From: Sphingomonas sp. PP-CC-1A-547 | GTDB lineage: Bacteria; Pseudomonadota; Alphaproteobacteria; Sphingomonadales; Sphingomonadaceae | Assembly (NCBI RefSeq): GCF_003610375.1 | Contig: NZ_RAPZ01000013.1 | Coordinates: 1-64,000 of the forward strand | Length of the DNA: 64,000 bases | Direction: 5' to 3' | In this document: positions 51,870-60,643 of the stretch, in pieces | Layout: every line of letters begins with the position of its first letter | Position numbering within the stretch: position 1 is the first letter of the stretch | The notes under the pieces: generated by a model | What the model saw: only the letters and a program-made list of their open reading frames with translations | Database searches by the model: none | Told to the model about the DNA's origin: nothing | Made by a program: the position numbers and the translations under genes

Positions 51870-54830
51870 ATGAACGGTTTACGTCTCACGGCCTGCATCC
51901 GTAGCGGCACGTCCATGCTCGCCCTGCTCTCTGCCGGCATTGCTACCTCCGCAGCCGCTCAGCAGACAACCGCGGATACGTCCCCGGTGGCTGACACACC
52001 GGCCGATGCAATCCAGACCGACGACATCATCGTCACGGGTTTCCGCGCGTCGCTCACCACTGCGATCAACCAGAAGCGCAACGAGACCGCCGCGATCGAC
52101 AGCATCGTCGCGGAGGACATCGGCAAGTTCCCCGACTCGAACTTGGCCGAATCGATGCAGCGCATTCCCGGCGTCGCGCTTGCCCGCGGCGACGGTGGCG
52201 AGGGCCGCAACATCTCGGTCCGCGGGCTGGGCGCCGCATTTACCCGCGTCCGCATCAACGGTATGGAAGGCACGTCGCAGACCGGATCGTCCGACATCTA
52301 TGGCGGTGGCAACAACGGTCGTAGTTTCGATTTCAACGTCTTCCCGACCGAGATCTTCTCGTCGCTCGCGGTTCGCAAGACGCCCTCGGCCGATGTCGAG
52401 GAGGGCTCGCTCGGCGCGACCGTCGACCTGTCCGCACCCAAGCCACTGGCCGGCAAGCAGGACTTCACGCTCAGCGCGACTGTCCGCGGCGTCTACAGCG
52501 AACTCGCCAAGAAGGTGAACCCTCGCGCCTCGTTGCTGATCGCCAAGAAGTTCGACGACGGAAGGTTCGGCGTCCTCGGCTCGGTCGCCTATCAGGAACG
52601 CGACATCCGCGAAGTCGGCTATTCCGCGGTCGACATCCTGTCCGCCAATACCAACGGGTTGTTCTGTTCGCCCGTCGGCTTCGCGCCCGCCACGCCGGCG
52701 ATCGGCAGCAAGGGTGCCGATGCCGCGAATTGCTATCCCGGCACGCCGCGTACCAGCACGGCGGCGGCGTTCAACACGGTGCTCGCCGCGCGCCGCCCCG
52801 ACCTGCCCAACACCGCCGGCAGTGGCGCGTTTTTCCCGCGCATCCCGCGCTATCTGAATTCGGAGCAGAAGCAGAAGCGGCTCGGCGGCACGCTCAGCTT
52901 CCAGTTCCAGCCCGACGCGGCGACCGATATTTCGCTCGACCTGCTCTATTCGCGTTTCCATGTCGTGCGCCGGGACAATTACATCGAGGCGATTTCGTTC
53001 GCGCGCTCGGCCGCGAACAACGGCCAGCCAGTGATGTCGATCAAGGACGTCCAGCTGACACCGCAAGGCGGCCTGATCTACGGCCTGTTCGACGGCGTCG
53101 ACGTTCGCTCCGAAGGGCTGGTCGACGATTTCACGTCGACGTTCAAGCAGGCCAATCTCAACATCAAGCACGACTTCACCGACAGCTTCGGGATCACCGC
53201 GCTGTTCGGGCTCAACCAGGCCAAGGCGTTCGGCAAGCGGCGCTTCCAGTATTTCATGGATGCGATCGACACGCCCAATTTCTCGATCGATTACCGCGAC
53301 GGCAATGATACGCCGAAGCTCGGCTTCGGTTTCGACGTGTCCGATCCGACCCGCTTCAACTACGGACCTGCGCTTGCCGATGGCACCGTACGCGGCGGCT
53401 ACAGCTTCCAGGCGCGTCCCTCGACCAACACCAACAACGGACTGACCGCGGAAACGAACCTGCATTGGAAGGTCGCCGACGTGCTGACGCTGAAGGCGGG
53501 CGGCCAATATCGCCGCAGCGATTTCACGTTGCGCAACGTCATTCCGTACACCGCCGACACGCTCACCAGGGCGCTGCCCGCCGGTACCACGCTCGCCGAC
53601 ATCACGCACCAGATCAGCGGCGTCGGCAATCTCTGGGGCAATGGCGCGCCGTCGAGCTGGGCTTCGCTCGATCCAGACAAGTTGATCAGCACGTTCAACC
53701 TGGATGCAGTGCGCTATTGCGGCACCGAATGCGGCGCGCAGTCCAGCCGCGTGCTCGAGGAAGTCTCGTCGGCCTATGCGATGGCGGCGTTCGATCTCGG
53801 CGACCGGCTCGGCGGCATCGGCGTTCGCGGCGATGCGGGCGTCCGCTTCGTCCACACCGACCAGCTGTCGTCGGGCTTCATCTCGGTCGCGCTCGCAGGC
53901 TCGCCGACAGGCGTGACGGGACGGTTCGCCACCGCGAACAAGCGCTACAGCGACTGGCTGCCCTCCGGTAACCTCGTGATCGAACCGATCGAAGACCTGC
54001 TGTTCCGCTTCTCGGGCGCGAAGGTGCTCGCCCGACCGGAACTCGGCGTGCTGACTCCCACCAGCGGCGTCAACGCGATCACGCGCAACGGCAGCGTCCA
54101 GAACCCCCAACTCGATCCGATCCGCGCCAACACCTTCGATGCGGCGATCGAATGGTATTTCCGCCCGGGCGCGCTGCTGTCCGCCGCGTTCTTCTACAAG
54201 GATCTGAAATCCTACGTGCAGAGCGTCAACACGCTCATCCCGTTCAGCGATCTCGGCCTGCCGAACGAACTTCTCGCGGGCAGCAACACGTTGCCGAGCG
54301 AACAGTTCACGATCGCGCAGCCGCTCAACACGCCGGGTGGCCCGTTGAAGGGCGTCGAGGTCAACGCGCAGGTGCCGTTCACCTTCCTGCCAGGGTTCCT
54401 CAGGAACTTCGGCGCGCTGGCGAACTACACGCACGTCACCTCGCGGATCGACTATATCCTCGCCAGCGTGAACGGCGTGCCCACCGTCACGACCACCGCC
54501 AACCTGATCGGCCTGTCGAAGAACACCGCATCGGGCACGCTCTATTACGAGGACAGCAAGTTCAGCATCCGCGGCACCGCCAATTACCGCGACGGCTTCA
54601 TCCGCGGCATCCCGGCCTCCCCCGGCAGCGATCTCCAGGGCAACGACAGCACGCTGTTCGTCGACGCCTCCGCCTCGTTCGCGGTCACGGACAACGTGAA
54701 GCTGATCGTCGAAGGCACCAACCTCACCGACGAACAGAACCGGCTCTACACCGACAGCGTCCGCCAGGACACGCTGTTCCAGACCCGAATCGGTCGCACG
54801 GTGACGTTCGGCGTCAACTTCAAGCTGTGA
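51870..54830 (+). CDS. TonB-dependent receptor (rhamnose/RG oligosaccharide uptake)
   Basis: 986 residues with a signal peptide (ends TSAAA, about residue 30). TonB-box-like 'DDIIVTGFR' is followed by a plug ('VAEDIGKFPDSNLAESMQRIPGVAL', 'NISVRGLGAAFTRVRINGM') and a large barrel ending 'GRTVTFGVNFKL'. It belongs to the sphingomonad carbohydrate-receptor type but diverges from the receptor at 27353 and carries two Cys-containing loops ('LFCSPVG', 'RYCGTECG'). Start at 51870 follows GGGGAGG. It is divergent from the rhamnose operon, implying a related substrate. Confidence 0.92.
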   Translation: MNGLRLTACIRSGTSMLALLSAGIATSAAAQQTTADTSPVADTPADAIQTDDIIVTGFRASLTTAINQKRNETAAIDSIVAEDIGKFPDSNLAESMQRIPGVALARGDGGEGRNISVRGLGAAFTRVRINGMEGTSQTGSSDIYGGGNNGRSFDFNVFPTEIFSSLAVRKTPSADVEEGSLGATVDLSAPKPLAGKQDFTLSATVRGVYSELAKKVNPRASLLIAKKFDDGRFGVLGSVAYQERDIREVGYSAVDILSANTNGLFCSPVGFAPATPAIGSKGADAANCYPGTPRTSTAAAFNTVLAARRPDLPNTAGSGAFFPRIPRYLNSEQKQKRLGGTLSFQFQPDAATDISLDLLYSRFHVVRRDNYIEAISFARSAANNGQPVMSIKDVQLTPQGGLIYGLFDGVDVRSEGLVDDFTSTFKQANLNIKHDFTDSFGITALFGLNQAKAFGKRRFQYFMDAIDTPNFSIDYRDGNDTPKLGFGFDVSDPTRFNYGPALADGTVRGGYSFQARPSTNTNNGLTAETNLHWKVADVLTLKAGGQYRRSDFTLRNVIPYTADTLTRALPAGTTLADITHQISGVGNLWGNGAPSSWASLDPDKLISTFNLDAVRYCGTECGAQSSRVLEEVSSAYAMAAFDLGDRLGGIGVRGDAGVRFVHTDQLSSGFISVALAGSPTGVTGRFATANKRYSDWLPSGNLVIEPIEDLLFRFSGAKVLARPELGVLTPTSGVNAITRNGSVQNPQLDPIRANTFDAAIEWYFRPGALLSAAFFYKDLKSYVQSVNTLIPFSDLGLPNELLAGSNTLPSEQFTIAQPLNTPGGPLKGVEVNAQVPFTFLPGFLRNFGALANYTHVTSRIDYILASVNGVPTVTTTANLIGLSKNTASGTLYYEDSKFSIRGTANYRDGFIRGIPASPGSDLQGNDSTLFVDASASFAVTDNVKLIVEGTNLTDEQNRLYTDSVRQDTLFQTRIGRTVTFGVNFKL

Positions 54831-54851
54831 CGACCGACCCGAACAGGCAAA

Positions 54852-54900
54852 AAGTCCCCTTCAATGACGGCCGCGTGGTCGGCCAGGCCGATAGGGACTT
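54852..54900 (+). terminator. Nested hairpin after the TonB receptor
   Basis: AAGTCCC (54852-54858) pairs with GGGACTT (54894-54900), and GGCCG (54869-54873) with CGGCC (54880-54884) inside. It could end the receptor transcript or be part of the rpsU leader. Confidence 0.5.
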
Positions 54901-54975
54901 GGCTTCCTGTCGCGTCGCTCATAAAGCGGGCGTTGATTCGAAAGACCGTCACGATAGCCGAGAGCCCTAGATAGC

Positions 54976-55176
54976 ATGCAAATAATCGTTCGCGACAATA
55001 ACGTCGACCAGGCCCTCCGCGCCTTGAAGAAGAAGCTGCAGCGCGAAGGCGTGTACCGCGAGATGAAGCTTCGTCGTCATTACGAGAAGCCGTCGGAGAA
55101 GCGTGCACGCGAGCATGCTGCCGCGGTCAGCCGTGCACGCAAGGCCGATCGCAAGCGTGCCGAGCGCGATAACTGA
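54976..55176 (+). CDS. rpsU: 30S ribosomal protein S21
   Basis: A 66-residue basic protein of the small ribosomal subunit. '[25 protein letters not shown]' and '[19 protein letters not shown]' are diagnostic, ending in a Lys/Arg-rich tail. The start codon follows the AT-rich sequence TAGATAGC without a strong Shine-Dalgarno, common in this gene. It stands alone, with a strong hairpin nine bases after its stop. Confidence 0.97.
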   Translation: MQIIVRDNNVDQALRALKKKLQREGVYREMKLRRHYEKPSEKRAREHAAAVSRARKADRKRAERDN

Positions 55177-55184
55177 TCGTTCCC

Positions 55185-55225
55185 GGACCGGGCCTTGCAC
55201 GATAATGGTCGTGCAAGCCCGGTCC
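55185..55225 (+). terminator. rpsU terminator hairpin
   Basis: The left arm starting GGACCGGGC at 55185 pairs with the right arm ending CCCGGTCC at 55225, giving 17 pairs with a single bulged C and a 6-nt loop. There is no T-run after it on the plus strand. Confidence 0.7.
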
Positions 55226-55438
55226 GACATCATGCGCCGTTCTGGAATGGCGCCTGCGGCACTGGCCGACTGTTTCGCGACATCGCGTATCCACTCGATC
55301 CAGACATCCTGCCGACGTAACTGTGAGTTCACAGCAGAATCATCGCTGCTGACGATGACGGCCGCCTAACGACTTTGGCAGTTGAGCCCGTCCCGGCTCC
55401 GGCTCAGGCCTCACGCCGCCATCCATACCTTGATGCGT

Positions 55439-55642
55439 CTATTCCGGGGCGACACCGTCCGCGTTGACCAGGTCGGCGCCGACGAGCGTACCGCGCACGC
55501 GCACCCGTTTCTCGACCAGATCGACCGGTACGCGGTGCAGCTCGAGCTGGTAGCGACCGCCGATATCCCGACGTAGATAGAATGCACCGCCATCGCGCAG
55601 CAGCATCCCGGTCTCGTCGATTACTGTCCCGATTGTCGTCAT
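55439..55642 (-). CDS. DUF5818-type small protein
   Basis: 67 residues: 'IGTVIDETGMLLRDGGAFYLRRD', then 'YQLELHRVPVDLVEKRVRVRGTL' and a 'VNADGVAPE' tail. The layout, a single OB-like beta domain with the phrase HRVPVDLVEKRVRV, is typical of DUF5818 proteins of sphingomonads. Function unknown. Isolated; no operon partner. Confidence 0.75.
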   Translation of the reverse strand: MTTIGTVIDETGMLLRDGGAFYLRRDIGGRYQLELHRVPVDLVEKRVRVRGTLVGADLVNADGVAPE

Positions 55643-55790
55643 GCGCGTGCCATTCCCGTTGATCAGGATAGCGCGTATCCCAAGAAGCGAGGCGTTTCCA
55701 TGCAGTTACGCCGCATATTATTTCTCCGCCCCAACGACCAGGTCGATCACTGCATCGAACGATACTCTCCGCACCGATGCCGGTCGTGCG

Positions 55791-56150
55791 CTAATGGCCG
55801 CCCTCGACCCACGGAATGCCCGCCTCTCGAAACGCATCGGCGAGCGCGGCTTCGAGTTCCAGCGACTCCCATTGCTGCATAGGGTTCAGATGCTCGACGA
55901 GTTCGGGGAGCAGATGCACCCCGAACCTCCTGACCGCACCGCTGGCCTTGTACCCCAGCTTGTGCTGATCGAACCGCCAGTCCGGATCGCGCGACGTCTG
56001 CCCGACATACAATCCCCAGCGCTCCGGGAACCGCGAGTCATGCAGCAGCACGATATAGACGGAGTGCCTCGCGTTGCGCGAACCGGCGGTCGCCGCGCGA
56101 AAATTCTCACAGGCTCGCCGAGCCGCCGGCATCCAGCCGATCGATGTCAT
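55791..56150 (-). CDS. Small protein with a GIY-YIG-like core
   Basis: 119 residues. 'HSVYIVLLHDSRFPERWGLYVGQTSRDPDWRFDQHKLG' resembles the first half of a GIY-YIG nuclease fold (VYIVLL...LYVGQT), with a following Arg and His. The catalytic Glu of true GIY-YIG enzymes cannot be placed with certainty, though Glu residues occur near the C-terminus (ESLELEAALADAFRE). It may be a nuclease-like or structural relative. The start at 56150 is the only clear Met. Confidence 0.6.
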   Translation of the reverse strand: MTSIGWMPAARRACENFRAATAGSRNARHSVYIVLLHDSRFPERWGLYVGQTSRDPDWRFDQHKLGYKASGAVRRFGVHLLPELVEHLNPMQQWESLELEAALADAFREAGIPWVEGGH

Positions 56151-56190
56151 CCTCGTCGATTCACCGACAGGTCGATACGGTCCGAAACCT

Positions 56191-56379
56191 CTAGGCGTCT
56201 TTCGCCGTCTTCGTCTTGCCCGAGCGCGCCGGCAGGCGGTTCTCTTTCGCCAGTTCGGAAAGATGCTCCGCCGCCCTGATGTGCATGGCGCGGACCTCGT
56301 TGATCGGTGAGGCGACCGCCGCAGCGATATGCCTGGCCAGCTGTTCCCGCGGATCGTTCAGGAACGGTGATTGCCCCAC
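56191..56379 (-). CDS. Small conserved-looking hypothetical protein
   Basis: 62 residues from a GTG at 56379 preceded by AGGAG; an upstream ATG at 56406 would add nine residues. The body 'FLNDPREQLARHIAAAVASP' and 'MHIRAAEHLSELAKENRL' is amphipathic helix, with a Lys-rich tail. No family recognised. It lies between the GIY-YIG-like gene and cyoD. Confidence 0.55.
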   Translation of the reverse strand: MGQSPFLNDPREQLARHIAAAVASPINEVRAMHIRAAEHLSELAKENRLPARSGKTKTAKDA

Positions 56380-56479
56380 ACTCTGCTCTCCTACTGCGCC
56401 GCGCACGTCGCGCGTGTCGGCTGCCGTTCAAACGCTGCGGGCCCTTGTTCGGTTCACCCCGCTACGCAGTCGCCCGCCC

Positions 56480-56785
56480 TCACCCCATCATCCGCCCGCG
56501 CAGGTTGAACAGGATCACCAGCGTTCCCGACACCATCAGCGCGATGATGAGCGCGGAAAAGAGAATTAGTTGCAGGTCGTGGCGCGACGAACGCTTGAGG
56601 CTGATGTGGAGGAAACAGCGGAACTGCACCACCATCTGGACGAGACCCAGCGCCAGTACGCTGCCGAAGATCGCGCGCGCACCGAACGACGGCCAGCGGA
56701 CCATCGCGAAGGCCGCCACCGTCAGCACGAGCGAGAGGCCGTAGCCGACCGCATAGGTGCGCAGTTCGCGGGTCCGGTTGCTCAT
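56480..56785 (-). CDS. cyoD: Cytochrome bo3 ubiquinol oxidase subunit IV, CyoD
   Basis: 101 residues with three membrane helices ('TYAVGYGLSLVLTVAAFAMV', 'FGSVLALGLVQMVVQFRCFLH', 'LILFSALIIALMVSGTLVIL'). The motif QFRCFLHI matches the family's QxxFFLH signature. It assists assembly of the quinol oxidase. The start overlaps the cyoC stop by ATGA. It is the last gene of the cluster; cyoE (haem O synthase) is not adjacent. Confidence 0.93.
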   Translation of the reverse strand: MSNRTRELRTYAVGYGLSLVLTVAAFAMVRWPSFGARAIFGSVLALGLVQMVVQFRCFLHISLKRSSRHDLQLILFSALIIALMVSGTLVILFNLRGRMMG

Positions 56786-57408
56786 CCGATATTCCCTTGC
56801 AGATAGACGACCGAGAAGATCGCGATCCAGACGATGTCGAGCAGGTGCCAGAACAGCCCCAGCCGCAACAGGTTGATCCTTACGCGGGCATCGAGGCCGT
56901 ACGCGCAGACCTGGGCGACCATCACCACCAGCCAGAAGCACGCGACCGCGACGTGCAGCCCGTGCAGCCCGACCAGCGCGAAGAACGACGACAGGAAGCC
57001 GCTGCGCATCGGATAGGCACCGTGCGCGAACATCGTCGCGAAGTCGTTCGCCTCGAGCGCGAGGAAGACGAGGCCGAGGCCGAGCGTCGCGCCGAGCCAG
57101 CCGAACAGCACGCGGCGCGGTTCGTCGTACTTCATCGCGATCGTCGCGCGGCCGAACGTCGCGCTGCTCGTCAGCAACAGCAGCGTCTCGACGAACGCGG
57201 GCAGCAGCTTGAATTCTGAGGCGGGCGTCGGGCCGCCGACGGTGCTGGCGATCATCGTGCCGTAGGTGGCGAACAGCAGCGCGAAGATCACCGCGTCGCT
57301 CATCAGGAATATCCAGAAGCCGAAGATCGCGTTCTCCGCCTTGTCCTGCGTCAGCGCGCCGGTGTCGCCGAGGTTAAGGCCGGCATGCGCCAGTTCGGGT
57401 TCGCTCAC
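56782..57408 (-). CDS. cyoC: Cytochrome bo3 ubiquinol oxidase subunit III, CyoC
   Basis: 208 residues, five membrane helices. 'FGFWIFLMSDAVIFALLFATY' and 'FFALVGLHGLHVAVACFWLVVM' are typical of subunit III, with the conserved Glu of 'ALEANDFATMF'. It begins at a GTG (57408) that overlaps the cyoB stop as GTGA, so the subunits are translationally coupled. Confidence 0.94.
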   Translation of the reverse strand: MSEPELAHAGLNLGDTGALTQDKAENAIFGFWIFLMSDAVIFALLFATYGTMIASTVGGPTPASEFKLLPAFVETLLLLTSSATFGRATIAMKYDEPRRVLFGWLGATLGLGLVFLALEANDFATMFAHGAYPMRSGFLSSFFALVGLHGLHVAVACFWLVVMVAQVCAYGLDARVRINLLRLGLFWHLLDIVWIAIFSVVYLQGNIG

Positions 57409-59504
57409 GCCACGATCTCCGCAAGGCCACGATTGACCGCGGCGGTCTCCAGTTGCCGCGGAATCGCGGGCGTCGCCCGGACGCGCGTCAGCCAGGCCTC
57501 ATGCTCGCGCGCGACCTCCGCAGCGGGAATGGTCCGATGCTGGTCGCGACCGAAGCTGCGTAGCACGACCGCCGCGACGATCACCTGAAACGCGACGATC
57601 GTCAGCCCCCAGATCTCCCAGATCAGGCCGAACGCGGCAACCGCGGCGGCAAGCCCGATCACGACGCTGGTTGCGCTACCCCGCGGCACGACGATGTCCT
57701 CGTAAGCCCCTGGTGAGGCGTAAGGGTCTGGCTGGCCCTCGTCATGCTTGTGATCGTAGAACGGGTTGCGCCCGTCGATCAGCGGCAGGACCGCAAAGTT
57801 GTATTCGGGCGGCGGGGCGCTGACCGACCATTCGAGCCCACGGCCATCCCACGGGTCGCCCGCTTCCACGCATGTATTGGCACGGTCGCGGATGCTCACC
57901 CACAACTGGATGCCGAGCGACGTCAGTGCCGCCAACAGGACGAACGCGCCGACGCCGGCGACGTACAGCCAGGGCCGGAACGACGGTTCGAAGATCGCCT
58001 GCGTCCGCCGCGCCATCCCGCTCGCGCCGAGGACGTACAGCGGGAAGAAGGCGAGGTAGAAGCCGACCACCCAGCAAGTGAACGCGATCCGCCCCCAGCG
58101 CTCGTCGAGGCGGAAACCGAACGCCTTCGGGAACCAGTAATGATAGCCCGCCAGCATCCCGTACAGCAGCCCCGGGATCAGCATGTTGTGGAAATGCGCG
58201 ACCAGGAACAGCGTGTTGTGGACGAGGTAATCGAGCGGCGGCATTGCCAGGATGATGCCGGTGAAGCCGCCCAGCACGAACGTCATCATGAACGCGAGCG
58301 CGTAGAGCATCGGCACGGTAAAGCGCACCTCGCCGCGAAACATCGTCCAGATCCAGTCGTAGATCTTCACGCCGGTCGGCACGCCGATCGTCATCGTCGC
58401 GATCCCGAACGCCGCGTTGACGTTGGCCGACTGCCCCATCGTGAAGAAATGATGGACCCACACGGTGAAGCTCAGCACCGCGATCGCCATCGTCGCGATC
58501 ACCAGCGAGGTGTAGCCGTACAGATCCTTGGTCGAGAAGGTCGACACGACCTCCGAATACACGCCGAACGCGGGCAGGATAAGGATGTAGACCTCGGGAT
58601 GACCGAACAGCCAGAACATGTTGGCGTAGTTCATCATGTTGCCACCAAGGTCGTTGGTGAAGAAATGGAACCCCAGATAGCGGTCGAGCGCGAGCAACAG
58701 CGTGGCGACGGTCAGCGGCGGCATCGCGAAGATCATCAGGATCGACGTGCACAGGCTGGTCCATGCGAACATCTGCATCCGCATGAACCGCATGCCCGGC
58801 GCGCGCAGCTTGTAGACGGTGCAGGCGATGTTGATCCCCGCCATCGTCGAGCCGATCGACCCCAATGTCACCGCCCAAATCCAGTAGTCGACCCCGACGC
58901 CGGGGCTGAACGCGCGCTCGGTATAGGGCGGGTAGCCGCTCCATCCGCCGGTCGAGAACTCGCCGACGACGAGGCTCGCCATCATGAGGCCGGCAGCGCC
59001 GATGGTGAGCCACAGCGCGATCGAATTGGCCCAGGGAAACGCCATGTCGCGCGCGCCGATCTGGAGCGGCAGGACATAGTTGATCATCCCCGTCAGGAAC
59101 GGCATCGCCATGAAGAAGATCATGATCGAGCCGTGCGTCGAGAACAGCTGGCCGAAATGATCGGGCGAGAGGAAACCGGGGTTCTCGATCGCGACCGCCT
59201 GCTGCATCCGCATCAGCACCGCCTCGACCAGCGCGCGCGACAGCATCACGAACGCGACGACGATATACATGATGCCGATCTTCTTGTGATCGAGGCTGGT
59301 GAGCCAGTCGGTCCACAGATACCGCCACTTGCCATAACGCGTCAGCAGCGCCGCGACGACGACCGCGCCGACCACCACCAGCGCGCCCGCGAACGCGCCG
59401 ATGATCTCGCTGATCGTCGGGTTCTCCCACGCGCGCACGAACGGCAAATCCTGCCAGCCGAACCGGCCGAGCACGGCGGGCCAGAGGGGAACGGAAACGG
59501 TCAT
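57405..59504 (-). CDS. cyoB: Cytochrome bo3 ubiquinol oxidase subunit I, CyoB
   Basis: 699 residues. Haem and copper ligands are all present: His124 (FSTHGSIM), His302 with Glu304 and Tyr306 (GHPEVYILILP), His351-His352 (VHHFFTMG), and His437 and His439 (VAHFHNML). Lys380 in 'GVKIYDW' fits the K-channel. Subunit I of a proton-pumping quinol oxidase in the inner membrane. The Met at 59504 overlaps the cyoA stop; the longer frame to 59633 is only the cyoA overlap. Confidence 0.97.
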   Translation of the reverse strand: MTVSVPLWPAVLGRFGWQDLPFVRAWENPTISEIIGAFAGALVVVGAVVVAALLTRYGKWRYLWTDWLTSLDHKKIGIMYIVVAFVMLSRALVEAVLMRMQQAVAIENPGFLSPDHFGQLFSTHGSIMIFFMAMPFLTGMINYVLPLQIGARDMAFPWANSIALWLTIGAAGLMMASLVVGEFSTGGWSGYPPYTERAFSPGVGVDYWIWAVTLGSIGSTMAGINIACTVYKLRAPGMRFMRMQMFAWTSLCTSILMIFAMPPLTVATLLLALDRYLGFHFFTNDLGGNMMNYANMFWLFGHPEVYILILPAFGVYSEVVSTFSTKDLYGYTSLVIATMAIAVLSFTVWVHHFFTMGQSANVNAAFGIATMTIGVPTGVKIYDWIWTMFRGEVRFTVPMLYALAFMMTFVLGGFTGIILAMPPLDYLVHNTLFLVAHFHNMLIPGLLYGMLAGYHYWFPKAFGFRLDERWGRIAFTCWVVGFYLAFFPLYVLGASGMARRTQAIFEPSFRPWLYVAGVGAFVLLAALTSLGIQLWVSIRDRANTCVEAGDPWDGRGLEWSVSAPPPEYNFAVLPLIDGRNPFYDHKHDEGQPDPYASPGAYEDIVVPRGSATSVVIGLAAAVAAFGLIWEIWGLTIVAFQVIVAAVVLRSFGRDQHRTIPAAEVAREHEAWLTRVRATPAIPRQLETAAVNRGLAEIVA

Positions 59505-60379
59505 CGAACGGCTTTCGGAGAAGAATGGGTCATGCCACCGGTCGCGGCGACAACGTGGTCGAAAAGGTGTGGCGTGACATGCGCGAACTCGACGGGATGC
59601 GTGATGATCGACCGCGCGGACAGCCGCCGCCACGTCTGCGCATCGAGCGTGCGCTTGCCGCCACGTGCAGCCGCCGCCCAGCGATCGTATTCCGCCGGCG
59701 ACACCGCAACGACGTCGAACTTCTGCTGCTGGAAGCCGGCACCGTTATACTGCGTGTTCTCGCCGCGGAACCGTCCCGGCCGGTGCGCCTGGATATTCAA
59801 TTCGGTCGTCATACCGCCCATCGCATAGATCTGCCCGGCGAGTTGCGGGATCAGCATCGACTGCATCACAGTGCCGCTGGTCAACTTGATATGCACCGGG
59901 CGCCCAGCGGGAATGGTCAGCCGATCGACCGACGCGACGCCGAGGTCGGGATAGACGAACACCCATTTCCAATCGAGCGCGATCGCCTGCACCTCGACCG
60001 GCGCCGCGCCCGGCAATCGCCGATACGGATCGTCGATCTGCGTCCAGTGCCACAGCAGCACGGCCAGCCCGATGACGATCCCGGCGGGCGGGATCCAGAT
60101 CAGCCCTTCCACCCACCAGTTGAAATTCCATTTGGGCCGGTACGCGTCGCCGCGGTTGGACAGCCTGTAATGCCACGCGAACAGCGGCGTCAGCAGCAGC
60201 ACCGGCCCGGCGACGAACATCAGCACGATCGATACGGTGACGAACAGGTCGCGCTCGTGCCCTGCCACCGGCCCCTGCGGGTTGAAGAACCCGTGCGACA
60301 GCGCCGTGCAACCCCCTAGACCCATCAGGATCGAGAGCGGCGCCAACCGCGATAGTCTCCACTTCAATCTAACGAACAC
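59501..60379 (-). CDS. cyoA: Cytochrome bo3 ubiquinol oxidase subunit II, CyoA
   Basis: About 292 residues from a GTG at 60379 preceded by AGGGGG. The lipoprotein signal ends in the lipobox LGGC. Two membrane helices are followed by the periplasmic cupredoxin-like domain ('LDWKWVFVYPDLGVASVD', 'QLAGQIYAMGGMTTELN', 'NTQYNGAGFQQQKFDVV'). The Cys pair of a CuA centre is absent, as expected for a quinol rather than a cytochrome c oxidase. An ATG at 60553 would put about 58 unusual residues in front and is not preferred. Confidence 0.92.
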   Translation of the reverse strand: MFVRLKWRLSRLAPLSILMGLGGCTALSHGFFNPQGPVAGHERDLFVTVSIVLMFVAGPVLLLTPLFAWHYRLSNRGDAYRPKWNFNWWVEGLIWIPPAGIVIGLAVLLWHWTQIDDPYRRLPGAAPVEVQAIALDWKWVFVYPDLGVASVDRLTIPAGRPVHIKLTSGTVMQSMLIPQLAGQIYAMGGMTTELNIQAHRPGRFRGENTQYNGAGFQQQKFDVVAVSPAEYDRWAAAARGGKRTLDAQTWRRLSARSIITHPVEFAHVTPHLFDHVVAATGGMTHSSPKAVR

Positions 60380-60643
60380 CTGGCCCCCTTGTCGCACCAC
60401 CCGCGCCCAGGAACGGTTTCGCGCCGGCTCCGTAAAGAAGCCGTCCCACAGCGTGATGCTCCAGGGTCCCCTTTGCCGCAACGCACGACTACCAGTACGG
60501 CTGCTCCTTAACAAAAACTTCATGCCGAAATCCGGTTTCCGCTCGATCATCAAATGCTCCGCGTGACACCGTCGTCACTTGCCCGCAGCAGTCGCTCCGA
60601 TAGTCTTTGGCCTGGGATCGAGAGTCGGGATCGGGAGACGGGC

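Noticed and set aside
51879..54434. An 851-codon minus-strand open frame opposite the second TonB receptor
   Set aside because: Antisense shadow with repetitive charged sequence, no ribosome site and no recognisable domain.
57744..59828. A 694-codon plus-strand frame opposite cyoB
   Set aside because: Shadow; cyoB retains every metal ligand on the other strand.
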